From: Planctomycetota bacterium
GTDB lineage: Bacteria > Planctomycetota > Planctomycetia > Gemmatales > Gemmataceae
Length of the DNA stretch: 14,273 nucleotides
Direction: 5' to 3'
NCBI GenBank assembly: GCA_018970845.1
Contig: JAGWVO010000053.1
Location: 1-14,273, forward strand
In this document: positions 1 to 6,340 of the stretch, in pieces
Position numbering within the stretch: position 1 is the stretch's first letter
How the letters are laid out: every line of letters starts with the position of its first letter
Notes under the pieces: generated by a model
Told to the model about the DNA's origin: nothing
The model's database searches: none
The model's input: the letters and a program-made list of their open reading frames with translations, nothing else
Made by a program: the position numbers and the translations under genes

Positions 1-1614
1 GTTCAGAACGCGGTGCTCGATGCCGGCAAGGGAGAGCTTCTCGCTCAGCTTCTCCGACTTGTCCACGGTGCGGGTGCCGATCAGCACCGAGCGGCCTGCG
101 TCGCGAAGGTCCTTCACCTGCCCGACCACCGCGTCGAACTTGGAATCCTCGTTGGGGAACACCATGTCGCCAAGCTGCCTGCGGATCACCGGCCGGTTGG
201 TCGGAACCGGAACCACCCAGAGCTTGTAGACCCGGTAAATCTCCCAGCGGTTCTGCACCGCCGTCCCGCTCATCCCGGCCAGGTTCGTGTAGAGCCGGAA
301 GAAACTCTGGAATGTCACCTTCGCGGCGTGGTCGGCCTGCTTGGTGATCTCCACGCGCTCCTTCGCCTCCACCGCCTGGTGCAGCCCCTCGCTCCAGTGG
401 CGGTCGGGCATCCGGCGGCCCGTGCCCTCGTCGATGATGACCACCTTGCCCTTCTCAAGCATGTAATGCTGGTCGCGCCTGAACCTGTAGTGGGCCTGCA
501 GCGCCTGCTCGATGGCCTCATGGAGCTTGTCCATGGCGTCGGCATGCTCGCCCGAGGGCGGATTGCTGTAGCGCGCCGCCTGCCGGCCGGCGTCGGTGAG
601 CTCGAGCTTCTGCTTGGTCACGTTGAACGAGAAGTCGCGCTGGTACTGCATCTGCCGGGCCAGCCCGTCGGCCCACATGTACACGACGCACTCCTCGGGC
701 GATGCGGGGCGCGTCTCGCCCGAGATGATCAGCGGAGTGCGGGCCTCGTCGATGAAGATGTTGTCGGCCTCGTCCACCAGGGCGAAGTGGTGCCCACGGG
801 ACTGGACGCGCGGATCCTCGGCGCCGTTTCCACCGCCACCCCGTTCCCAGGCCGACCAGAAAGGCTTGTCCGACCCCTTGGCTCCGGAAAGCTTGAGCCT
901 GTCGCGGAGGAAGTCGAATCCGAATTCCGCGGCGGTGCCGTAGGTGACATCCGCCTGGTAGGCCAGCTTGCGTTCGGATTCTGACATCTGCTGCTGGAGC
1001 ACACCCACGGAAAGGCCCAGGGCCGTGAAAACCGGATCAAGCCATTCCTTGTCGCGCTTGGCGAGGTAATCGTTGACGGTGGCGACATGCACGCCCTTGC
1101 CAACCAAGGCGTGCAGGTAGGCCGGAAGCGCCGCGATGAGCGTCTTGCCTTCACCGGTGGCCACCTCGGCGAGAGCGCCGCCAAACATGACGGCGCCGGC
1201 GCCCAACTGGACATCGAACGGCCGCAATCCCAGGGCGCGCTTGGCGGCGACACACACCATGCCAAACGCCTCGGGCAGCAGGTCCTTGAGTTTCTCGCCA
1301 CCCCGGGCCCTTCCCTTGAGCCTCAGGCCCGTGGCCCTCAACTCGGCGTCGGAAAGGGCGCTGTATTCCTCCTCCCGGCGACGGATATCAGGCAAATAGA
1401 GCGCCGCCCGGGCCAGCCTCCTGGCCCATGGGTTGCCGACCAGCGACACCACGCGGTTCACCAGCGGATTCCCCAGCCGGCCGGGGGGCATGATCGCGCG
1501 ATGGTCGGGAGCCAAGTGCGGGCTGCCGTGTTCATGAACGGGCGGAGTGGCGGGGGACGGCTCGCCTTCTTGCCGGTCGATGGCCTGCTGGGGCAGTGGA
1601 CGAGTGGATGACAC
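1..1614 (-). CDS. secA: Preprotein translocase ATPase SecA, N-terminal part (3' end off the left edge)
   Basis: SecA is the cytoplasmic ATPase motor that pushes unfolded preproteins through SecYEG. About 538 residues are visible, counted from the chosen start. They show the N-terminal helical region, Walker A ATGEGKT (152-158, K157), NDYLAKRD, and a Walker B/DEAD segment DEADNIFIDEARTPLIISG beginning at D281. The preprotein cross-linking region follows, then FFRLYTNLAGMSGTA and the start of NBD2 (GTRTVDKSE, ending GIEHRVLN). The rest of NBD2, the scaffold helices and the C-terminus lie outside the window. I chose GTG at 1614 because AAGGA sits 7 nt upstream and the frame is stopped at 1635. 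The alternative is ATG at 1491, which has no Shine-Dalgarno; the extra 41 residues are Pro/His-rich and look non-conserved. About 25 extra residues (KLSGAKG...DPRVQSRGHH) separate FLRDR from the Walker B strand compared with E. coli SecA. Identity is secure; whether it is the main SecA or a paralogue is open. Confidence 0.95.
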   Translation of the reverse strand, partial: MSSTRPLPQQAIDRQEGEPSPATPPVHEHGSPHLAPDHRAIMPPGRLGNPLVNRVVSLVGNPWARRLARAALYLPDIRRREEEYSALSDAELRATGLRLKGRARGGEKLKDLLPEAFGMVCVAAKRALGLRPFDVQLGAGAVMFGGALAEVATGEGKTLIAALPAYLHALVGKGVHVATVNDYLAKRDKEWLDPVFTALGLSVGVLQQQMSESERKLAYQADVTYGTAAEFGFDFLRDRLKLSGAKGSDKPFWSAWERGGGGNGAEDPRVQSRGHHFALVDEADNIFIDEARTPLIISGETRPASPEECVVYMWADGLARQMQYQRDFSFNVTKQKLELTDAGRQAARYSNPPSGEHADAMDKLHEAIEQALQAHYRFRRDQHYMLEKGKVVIIDEGTGRRMPDRHWSEGLHQAVEAKERVEITKQADHAAKVTFQSFFRLYTNLAGMSGTAVQNRWEIYRVYKLWVVPVPTNRPVIRRQLGDMVFPNEDSKFDAVVGQVKDLRDAGRSVLIGTRTVDKSEKLSEKLSLAGIEHRVLN

Positions 1615-1844
1615 CGGTCGTTCCTTGTCGCGCTACCGCTCATGCCGCGCCACCGGGCGCGCCTATCGGGTATTCCTCAGTCTAAGGGTTCGGGAGAGTT
1701 GGGGAAACGGGTGGATGGCCCGCCGCGGGCCTTCCGAAGGCCCCATCCCGGCTGACCTTGCGGGCGGCAACGACCGGAGTGCTGGCTGAAGGCTTGCCGT
1801 TCGGGTACAACGCTTTCTTCTTTTCAACTCATGGAGCCAACGCG
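1615..1844. promoter_or_regulatory. Divergent intergenic region between secA and the DUF1080 gene
   Basis: These 230 bp separate two divergent starts, so they must hold the promoters of secA (leftward) and the DUF1080 gene (rightward), unless either is read from elsewhere. I found no convincing -35/-10 pair on either strand. What can be seen is an AAGGA ribosome-binding site for secA (1622-1626), a GGAG site for the DUF1080 gene (1833-1836, 8 nt before ATG), a pyrimidine-rich stretch just before the latter (about 1814-1830), and a small perfect inverted repeat at 1727-1743 (7-bp arms, 3-nt loop). No coding potential is evident. Confidence 0.4.
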
Positions 1845-2624
1845 ATGCGCGCATTCTCACTGGGCATTCTGGTGGCCGGATTGGCCGTTCTGGGAGCCAA
1901 GGCCGCCGAACCCGTCGAACTTGTCAATGGCAAGGACATGACCGGCTGGTACGGCTATGTGAAAGGACGAGGCAAGGGATCCGATCCCAAGGGGGTTTTC
2001 GGCGTCAAGGATGGCAACCTGCGCATTTCGGGCGAGGAATGGGGCGCCCTCACCACCGAAAAGGAGTTTTCCAACTACAAGCTCACCCTGGTCTACGCCT
2101 GGGGAGGCAAGGTTTTCCCGCCCCGCGAAAAAACCGCGCGCGACTCCGGACTGATCCTCCACGCCACGGGCGCCGACGGCGTCTACGCCGAGTCGTGGAT
2201 GAACGGGCTGCAGTGCAACATGATCGAGGGAGGCACCGGCGACATCTCCATCCTGGGCAAGGACGCCAGCTACACCTTCACGGCGCCCTGCGAGGAGCGC
2301 CCCGCGGGCGGCAAGAACGGCCTCTACTACAAGCCGGGGGCGCCTGAAAAAACCTTCGCGCCGGGCGGCCGACTCCTTTGGCCAGGCAAGGATCCGGCTT
2401 GGGCCAACACCCTCGGATTCAAGGGAAAGAACGACCCCGAACTTCCTCCAGGCCAGTTCAACACCATCGTGTGCGTGTGCAAGGGAGACTCGGTCGTCAT
2501 CACCCTCAACGGCGTGGAAATGTCGGCTGCCAAGGGTCTCAAGACCACCAAGGGCAAGATCCAGTTCCAGTCCGAGGGCGCCGAGCTCCTGATCAAGTCG
2601 CTCAAGGTTCAGCCGCTCGACTGA
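1845..2624 (+). CDS. Secreted DUF1080 protein (3-keto-disaccharide hydrolase family)
   Basis: The product has 259 residues. A Sec signal peptide is clear: basic MRAF start, hydrophobic core to about residue 17, and AKA|AEP cleavage after A20. The mature part is one DUF1080/PF06439 domain, a concanavalin-like beta-sandwich abundant in planctomycetes. Family hallmarks are LVNGKDMTGW (26-35), the DSGL strand (100-103), and SWMNGLQCNMIEGGTGD (118-133). The final strand, GKIQFQSEGAELLIKSLKV, closes the sandwich. Characterised relatives cleave 3-keto-glycosides made by sugar 3-dehydrogenases; whether this one is catalytic is inference. The frame is open upstream to 1758, but ATG 1845 is chosen because it has GGAG 8 nt upstream and begins the signal peptide. 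The gene is divergent from secA and ends 12 bp from the kinase stop on the opposite strand. Confidence 0.88.
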   Translation: MRAFSLGILVAGLAVLGAKAAEPVELVNGKDMTGWYGYVKGRGKGSDPKGVFGVKDGNLRISGEEWGALTTEKEFSNYKLTLVYAWGGKVFPPREKTARDSGLILHATGADGVYAESWMNGLQCNMIEGGTGDISILGKDASYTFTAPCEERPAGGKNGLYYKPGAPEKTFAPGGRLLWPGKDPAWANTLGFKGKNDPELPPGQFNTIVCVCKGDSVVITLNGVEMSAAKGLKTTKGKIQFQSEGAELLIKSLKVQPLD

Positions 2625-2636
2625 TCGCCCGGAGTC

Positions 2637-3851
2637 CTAGCTGCGGGTGGCGGCGGCGTCGCCGCCATCCTCGCCGAACGGCGCGATGGCTTCCGAGAAG
2701 GCGGCGGCGCTTTCGAAGCGGCCCGCCGGATCGTTGGAGAGGGCCTTGTGGATCGCCTGGGCCAGCCGCTCCGGAATGCCGGGCAGGAATGTCGCGATCG
2801 GCCTGGCGGGTTCGTTGATGATGCGGCGCAGCAGTTCGACATCGCCGCCGGTGGCGCTGTGCGAATGCCTGCCCGAGATGACGGCGTAAAGCGTGGCCGC
2901 GGCGCTGTACTGGTCGGAAAGCGGGCTGGCCCGGCCCAGGTCGAGCGCCTGCTCGGGCGACATGTAGCGCGGTGTGCCGGCGCCCTTGCCGGCCAGCGTG
3001 AGCCGCGACTGCCCAGGGTTCTCGACGGCCCGTCCCAGACCGAAGTCGGCGACACGGGCATGATCGCCCCGGGGGCCCGTCCCCACCAGGATGTTCGCGG
3101 GCTTGAGGTCGCGGTGCAGGATGCCCCTGCCGTGCGCGTAGGCCAGCGCGTCAAGCACCTGGAGCATGAGCGACACGCCGCGGCGGTAATGGAGCTTGCC
3201 GCGCTCGCGGACGATGCGCGACAGGTCGGAGCCCGAGACGAATTCGAGGCAAAGCCACGGCTTGGCGCGGTCCTCCCCGGCGTCGAGCACGCGGATGATG
3301 TTGGGGTGGTCCAGCGATTTCAAAATCGCGGCCTCGCGCAGGAACCGGCTGGCGTCCCTCTCGCGGTAAGCCTTGTCGGGAAGCAGCATCTTGAGCGCCA
3401 CGGTGGCCCCGTCGGACAGCCTCACCGCCTTCCACACCTGGCCCATGCCGCCGCGGCCGACCACCTCGACGAAGCGGTAGCCCGGGGGCGGCTCGGGCAC
3501 ATGGCACAATTCGCCATCGGCATAGGTGGCGGGCTGGTCCTCGCTCGCCGGCGAGTCGACCTCCACCAGGATCGTCGTGTGCCCGGCGCGGATGACATCG
3601 CCGTGGCGGAGGTCGGCCTGGTCGACCTTCTGCCCGTTCACCAGCGTGCCGTTGCGGCTTCCCAGGTCGACGAGTCGGCAGGAAGGCGGATGGGCCTCGA
3701 CGAGGAAATGCAGGCGCGAGAAATAGGGATCGTCATGCGCGAAGCGCAGGTGGGCCTGCCTCGAGCGGCCCACGACGAGGGTTTCCCGCCTGTCGAGGCG
3801 GAACACCTCCCCCTGCCGGGGGCCGGTGACGACGCGAAGGACGACGAACAT
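2637..3851 (-). CDS. FHA domain-serine/threonine protein kinase
   Basis: The 404-residue protein pairs an N-terminal FHA phosphothreonine-binding domain with a Hanks-type kinase. FHA (about 1-100) shows VGRS (27-30), SRLH (45-48) and GSRNGT (64-69). The kinase (about 124-392) shows the Gly-rich loop GRGGMG, VALK with K154, the helix-C glutamate E173, HRDLKPAN with catalytic D248, DFG at 269-271, and GTPRYMSPEQ. All residues needed for phosphotransfer are present, so it should be active. No transmembrane segment is visible, so a cytoplasmic enzyme is predicted; many planctomycete kinases instead carry a membrane helix and C-terminal sensor domains. ATG 3851 lies 19 nt after the stop of the FAD dehydrogenase gene, with a G-rich GGGAAGGGGGG ribosome-binding stretch between, so the two are probably one operon. 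Its 3' end faces the DUF1080 gene across 12 bp, leaving no room for separate terminators. Substrates are unknown. Confidence 0.93.
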   Translation of the reverse strand: MFVVLRVVTGPRQGEVFRLDRRETLVVGRSRQAHLRFAHDDPYFSRLHFLVEAHPPSCRLVDLGSRNGTLVNGQKVDQADLRHGDVIRAGHTTILVEVDSPASEDQPATYADGELCHVPEPPPGYRFVEVVGRGGMGQVWKAVRLSDGATVALKMLLPDKAYRERDASRFLREAAILKSLDHPNIIRVLDAGEDRAKPWLCLEFVSGSDLSRIVRERGKLHYRRGVSLMLQVLDALAYAHGRGILHRDLKPANILVGTGPRGDHARVADFGLGRAVENPGQSRLTLAGKGAGTPRYMSPEQALDLGRASPLSDQYSAAATLYAVISGRHSHSATGGDVELLRRIINEPARPIATFLPGIPERLAQAIHKALSNDPAGRFESAAAFSEAIAPFGEDGGDAAATRS

Positions 3852-3870
3852 GGCCCCCCCTTCCCGTCGC

Positions 3871-5481
3871 TCAGCCCTCGGGCAGCCTGTGCAGCGCGAT
3901 GACAGACATGGCGGATCGTAGTCCGTCGAGGCCGGCGCTCACGATGCCGCCCGCGTATCCCGCGCCCTCGCCCACCGGGTACAGTCCGCTGACGCCCGGC
4001 GATTGGCGCGTGCCGGAGTCCCTGACAATCCGCACGGGCGAACTGCCCCGGGCCTCGGGTCCGGCCAGGTGCGAGGCGGGGATGAGCCTTCCCCGCCACA
4101 TCCTGTCCATGATCGGCAACCCGGTGCGGAGGGCCTCGGCCACCTGCGGCGGCACCACCTGCTCCATGCGGGCGGGAACCCCGCCGCGGGGATGGGTGCT
4201 TTCGGGCACGGGATCGGAAAGCCTTCCGTCCATGAAGTCGGCGGCCCGCTGCAGCGGGGCCTTGTAGTCGTCGCCGCTCAGGGCGTAGGCCGCCTTTTCC
4301 CACTTCTCCTGGAAATGGATGCCCGCCAGGGGATGGGTGTCGCCGAATTCGCCGGGCTCGATCGTCACGACCAGGCCGCTGTTGGCGAACGGCGAGTCGT
4401 GGTTGGCCAGCGACATGCCGTTGGTGCAGTAGGCTCCGGGTGACGAGACGCTCGGCATGATGTAACCGCCGGCGCACATGCAGAAGGTGAAGAGGTCGCG
4501 GCTGCCCCTGACGACCATGGAGTAATCGGCCGGGCCGAGCCGGTCCTCCAGCGGCGAATGGCCGTACTTGTGGCGGTTGGCCTCCTCCTGGGGTTGCTCG
4601 ATCCTGACGCCCATCTGGAAGGGCTTGGGCTCGAGCGGCACTCCCCGGGCGTGAAGCATGGCGAAGGTGTCGCGGGCGCTGTGGCCGATCGCCAGCAGCA
4701 CCACCGACGCGGGAATGACCCCGGAATCGGTCACCACGCCACGCACCTGGCCGCCCGCGATGTCGAGGTCGGTCACGAGAACCCCGTGGCGCACCTCCCC
4801 GCCGAACTCCTCGATGCGCCGCCTCAGCGCCTTGACCACGGCGGGAAGGCGGTTGCTGCCCAGGTGCGGCCTTTGCTCGTAGAGGATGGAAGGCTTGCCG
4901 TTGCACCTGGCGAGGATTTCGAGCACGCGCCTGACATCCGGCCCCGAGCCCCTGTAGGTGAGCTTGCCGTCGCTGAAGGTTCCCGCGCCGCCCTCGCCGA
5001 AGAGGTAGTTGCTTTCGGGCTGGAAGGCTCCGCCGGAGTCGAAATCCTTCACATCGCGGATGCGGTCGCGCACCGCGCGCCCGCGCTCGAGCAGGATCGG
5101 ACGGTAGCCCCGCTCGGCGAGGACATAGCCGGCCAGAAGGCCGCCGGGCCCCGTTCCCACGATGACCGGCCTGTGGGGAAGCGGTTGTCCGCCCGGTTCG
5201 GGGAGGATGAAGGGCGTTTCCTGATAAAGGTCGACCGGGGTGTCCTTCCAGGCCCGCCGGTCGGCGCGCCTGGCGAGGAAGGCCTCGGCGTCGGGAAGCG
5301 AGACCTCGGCCGCGTACACGAATTGCAGGGCGCCCTTGTCGCGGGCATCCAGGCTTTTCCGGAGGATCCGCCACGAGGCGAGCTCCTCGGCGCGGAGTCC
5401 GAGGATGCGGGCCAGGCGGGCGGGAAGTTCGGTTTCCGGCTCATCCCAGCGAAGGCGGATGTTCGACACGCGGAGAGGCAT
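3871..5481 (-). CDS. FAD-dependent dehydrogenase, COG2509 type
   Basis: The 536-residue flavoprotein belongs to the large, functionally uncharacterised group often called uncharacterized FAD-dependent dehydrogenase. A conserved N-terminal domain (about 1-100; VSNIRLRWDEPE, SWRILRKSLDARDK) precedes the dinucleotide-binding fold. There VIVGTGPGGLLAGYVLAERG (107-125) is the FAD Rossmann motif, ending at the ribose-binding acidic residue in LLERG. FGEGGAGTFSDGKLT and FCMCAGGYIMPS follow. The C-terminal FAD-contacting motif GEGAGYAGGIVSAG is at 504-517. The substrate cannot be deduced. No signal peptide is present, so it is cytosolic. ATG 5481 is supported by AGGA 7 nt upstream. It starts 46 nt beyond the hairpin that closes rrf2, and no promoter was recognised in that short gap. 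The kinase gene follows after 19 nt, suggesting cotranscription. Confidence 0.88.
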   Translation of the reverse strand: MPLRVSNIRLRWDEPETELPARLARILGLRAEELASWRILRKSLDARDKGALQFVYAAEVSLPDAEAFLARRADRRAWKDTPVDLYQETPFILPEPGGQPLPHRPVIVGTGPGGLLAGYVLAERGYRPILLERGRAVRDRIRDVKDFDSGGAFQPESNYLFGEGGAGTFSDGKLTYRGSGPDVRRVLEILARCNGKPSILYEQRPHLGSNRLPAVVKALRRRIEEFGGEVRHGVLVTDLDIAGGQVRGVVTDSGVIPASVVLLAIGHSARDTFAMLHARGVPLEPKPFQMGVRIEQPQEEANRHKYGHSPLEDRLGPADYSMVVRGSRDLFTFCMCAGGYIMPSVSSPGAYCTNGMSLANHDSPFANSGLVVTIEPGEFGDTHPLAGIHFQEKWEKAAYALSGDDYKAPLQRAADFMDGRLSDPVPESTHPRGGVPARMEQVVPPQVAEALRTGLPIMDRMWRGRLIPASHLAGPEARGSSPVRIVRDSGTRQSPGVSGLYPVGEGAGYAGGIVSAGLDGLRSAMSVIALHRLPEG

Positions 5482-5527
5482 GACCCAATCCTACCTGATG
5501 CCCGGGCCCATGGTCATGAAAAGGCAA

Positions 5528-5553
5528 GGGCCGCGGGAAACTCCCCGCGGCCC
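5528..5553 (-). terminator. Strong hairpin after the rrf2-type gene
   Basis: A perfect 10-bp inverted repeat has arms at 5528-5537 and 5544-5553 (GGGCCGCGGG / CCCGCGGCCC) and a 6-nt loop. Read on the minus strand it starts 24 nt after the Rrf2 stop codon and is followed by a T-richer stretch (TTGCCTTTTC). That suits an intrinsic terminator for the regulator gene, although the T-tract is interrupted. It lies just ahead of the FAD dehydrogenase gene on the same strand, so it could also attenuate read-through into that unit. Confidence 0.65.
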
Positions 5554-5577
5554 CCGGCATCACAATCGGGATGGCGA

Positions 5578-5979
5578 TCAGCGCTTGATCAGTTCGGAAA
5601 CCTTGACCTTCTTGAGGGCGGCCTTGAGCGACTCGGCGGCCAGGTTGCAGACGCTTTGGAGCTTGGTGTCGAGGGGATTCTTCTTGTTCTCCTCGCTCAG
5701 GGGAGCCTGGCCGCGGATCGGGCCGTCGACCGCCTGCACGATGTCGAGAAGGCTGACATCCTCGGCCTTCTTGGACATGCGATAGCCGCCATTGGGGCCC
5801 TTGATCGACTTGAGGACGCCCTCGGAGACGAGCGGCTTGAGGACCTTGAGCAGGAAGCGCTCGGGAATGCCGCGCTCCTTGGCGATGGTGTGGGAGGCGA
5901 TCGGCTTGTCCTTTTCCTTGACCTGGGCCATGTAGGCGACGGCGTGGATGGCGTAGCTGGAAGCGCGAGTCAGCTTCAT
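5578..5979 (-). CDS. Rrf2-family transcriptional regulator lacking the Fe-S cysteine triad
   Basis: The 133-residue protein is a winged-helix Rrf2-family regulator. It shows the family opening MKLTRASSYAIHAVAYMA, the recognition-helix region SHTIAKERGIPERFLLKVLKPLVSEG (29-54), and the wing KSIKGPNGGYRMSKKAEDVSLLDIVQAVDG (58-86). IscR/NsrR-type members bind an Fe-S cluster through three cysteines at about 90-106. Here that segment (GQAPLSEENKKNPLDTK) has none, and the only cysteine is C111. It is therefore predicted not to carry an IscR-like cluster and may sense a different signal or simply bind DNA. ATG 5979 is chosen because GAGGAG lies 9 nt upstream and homology starts there; the frame stays open to 6270 but the upstream translation is Arg/Pro/Ser-rich filler. 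The gene appears monocistronic, with its own long leader and a hairpin terminator. Its targets are unknown; autoregulation is plausible. Confidence 0.92.
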   Translation of the reverse strand: MKLTRASSYAIHAVAYMAQVKEKDKPIASHTIAKERGIPERFLLKVLKPLVSEGVLKSIKGPNGGYRMSKKAEDVSLLDIVQAVDGPIRGQAPLSEENKKNPLDTKLQSVCNLAAESLKAALKKVKVSELIKR

Positions 5980-6241
5980 TATTTCAAACTCCTCGAAAAC
6001 GAGCGTGCATGGCTTCCCGTCGCGCCATGAATCCGTCGAAACTCGGGAACGGGAAAGGATAGGCCCGGCCATCCTCCGTGGATGGACCGGGGACGGGCTC
6101 CCGATTCCTGGAACTTGGACCGACCGGCACGTGGCACGGGTGCGGGCGGGGAGGAGGCGGGCTTTACGGGACCTTCCCTGGCCCGCCTCTTCTCGGGATC
6201 GTCCGCGCTCGCGCGCGCCCGATCCCTCCTTCCAAGGGATG

Positions 6242-6270
6242 ATGATAGTCCGGATCAATCTAGAGGGCAA
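6242..6270 (-). promoter_or_regulatory. Candidate sigma-70-like promoter for the rrf2-type gene
   Basis: Read on the minus strand, TTGCCC (6270-6265, 4/6 to TTGACA) is followed after exactly 17 nt by TATCAT (6247-6242, 5/6 to TATAAT). This sits inside the AT-rich part of the gap and points at the Rrf2 gene. The predicted start of transcription is near 6235. A TCTAGAT copy lies in the spacer, where a bound repressor would block polymerase. Confidence 0.45.
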
Positions 6271-6294
6271 GAGTGTTGACAGAAATTATCTAGA
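6258..6294. repeat. Paired ATCTAGA sites, 30 bp apart (candidate operator)
   Basis: ATCTAGA occurs at 6258-6264 and 6288-6294, so equivalent bases are 30 bp apart, close to three helical turns. Each contains the palindrome TCTAGA. The left copy falls in the spacer of the candidate rrf2 promoter and the right copy just upstream of its -35. The CTAG core is scarce elsewhere in this window. Binding by the neighbouring Rrf2 protein is inference from position alone. Confidence 0.4.
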
Positions 6295-6340
6295 CCGGCA
6301 GTCCGCAGAGTCCTGATGAGTCAAATTTAATCTAACGAAA

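Larger units (their letters stand above)
5980..6340. other. 361-bp gene-free region upstream of the rrf2-type gene
   Basis: No coding sequence was recognised here. The right part (about 6241-6350) is markedly AT-richer, about 42% G+C by hand count over 110 bases, than its surroundings. It contains the candidate promoter and two ATCTAGA copies. The left part (about 5980-6240) is GC-rich and holds three inverted repeats: 6069-6074/6080-6085, 6151-6162/6181-6192, and 6195-6201/6220-6226. If transcription starts near 6235, it would be an untranslated leader of about 255 nt for the regulator. AGTC recurs at 6300, 6309 and 6319, at 9-10 bp spacing. Confidence 0.55.

Noticed and set aside
2748..3902. 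A 384-codon plus-strand frame antisense to the FHA kinase.
   Set aside because: The kinase frame contains every catalytic motif; the antisense product has none.
3638..5374. A 578-codon minus-strand frame overlapping the dehydrogenase and kinase genes.
   Set aside because: It is the +1/-1 shadow of the dehydrogenase, Arg/Pro/Gly-rich and without motifs; the real frame carries all FAD motifs.
4558..6030. A 490-codon plus-strand open frame opposite the FAD dehydrogenase and Rrf2 genes.
   Set aside because: It spans two real genes, the terminator hairpin and the gap, and has no domain signature; it mirrors codon bias of the other strand.
5980..6270. An N-terminal extension of the Rrf2 protein up to 6270.
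   Set aside because: The upstream translation is Arg/Pro/Ser-rich and unlike the family. ATG 5979 has GAGGAG at good spacing and begins the conserved MKLTRASSYA.
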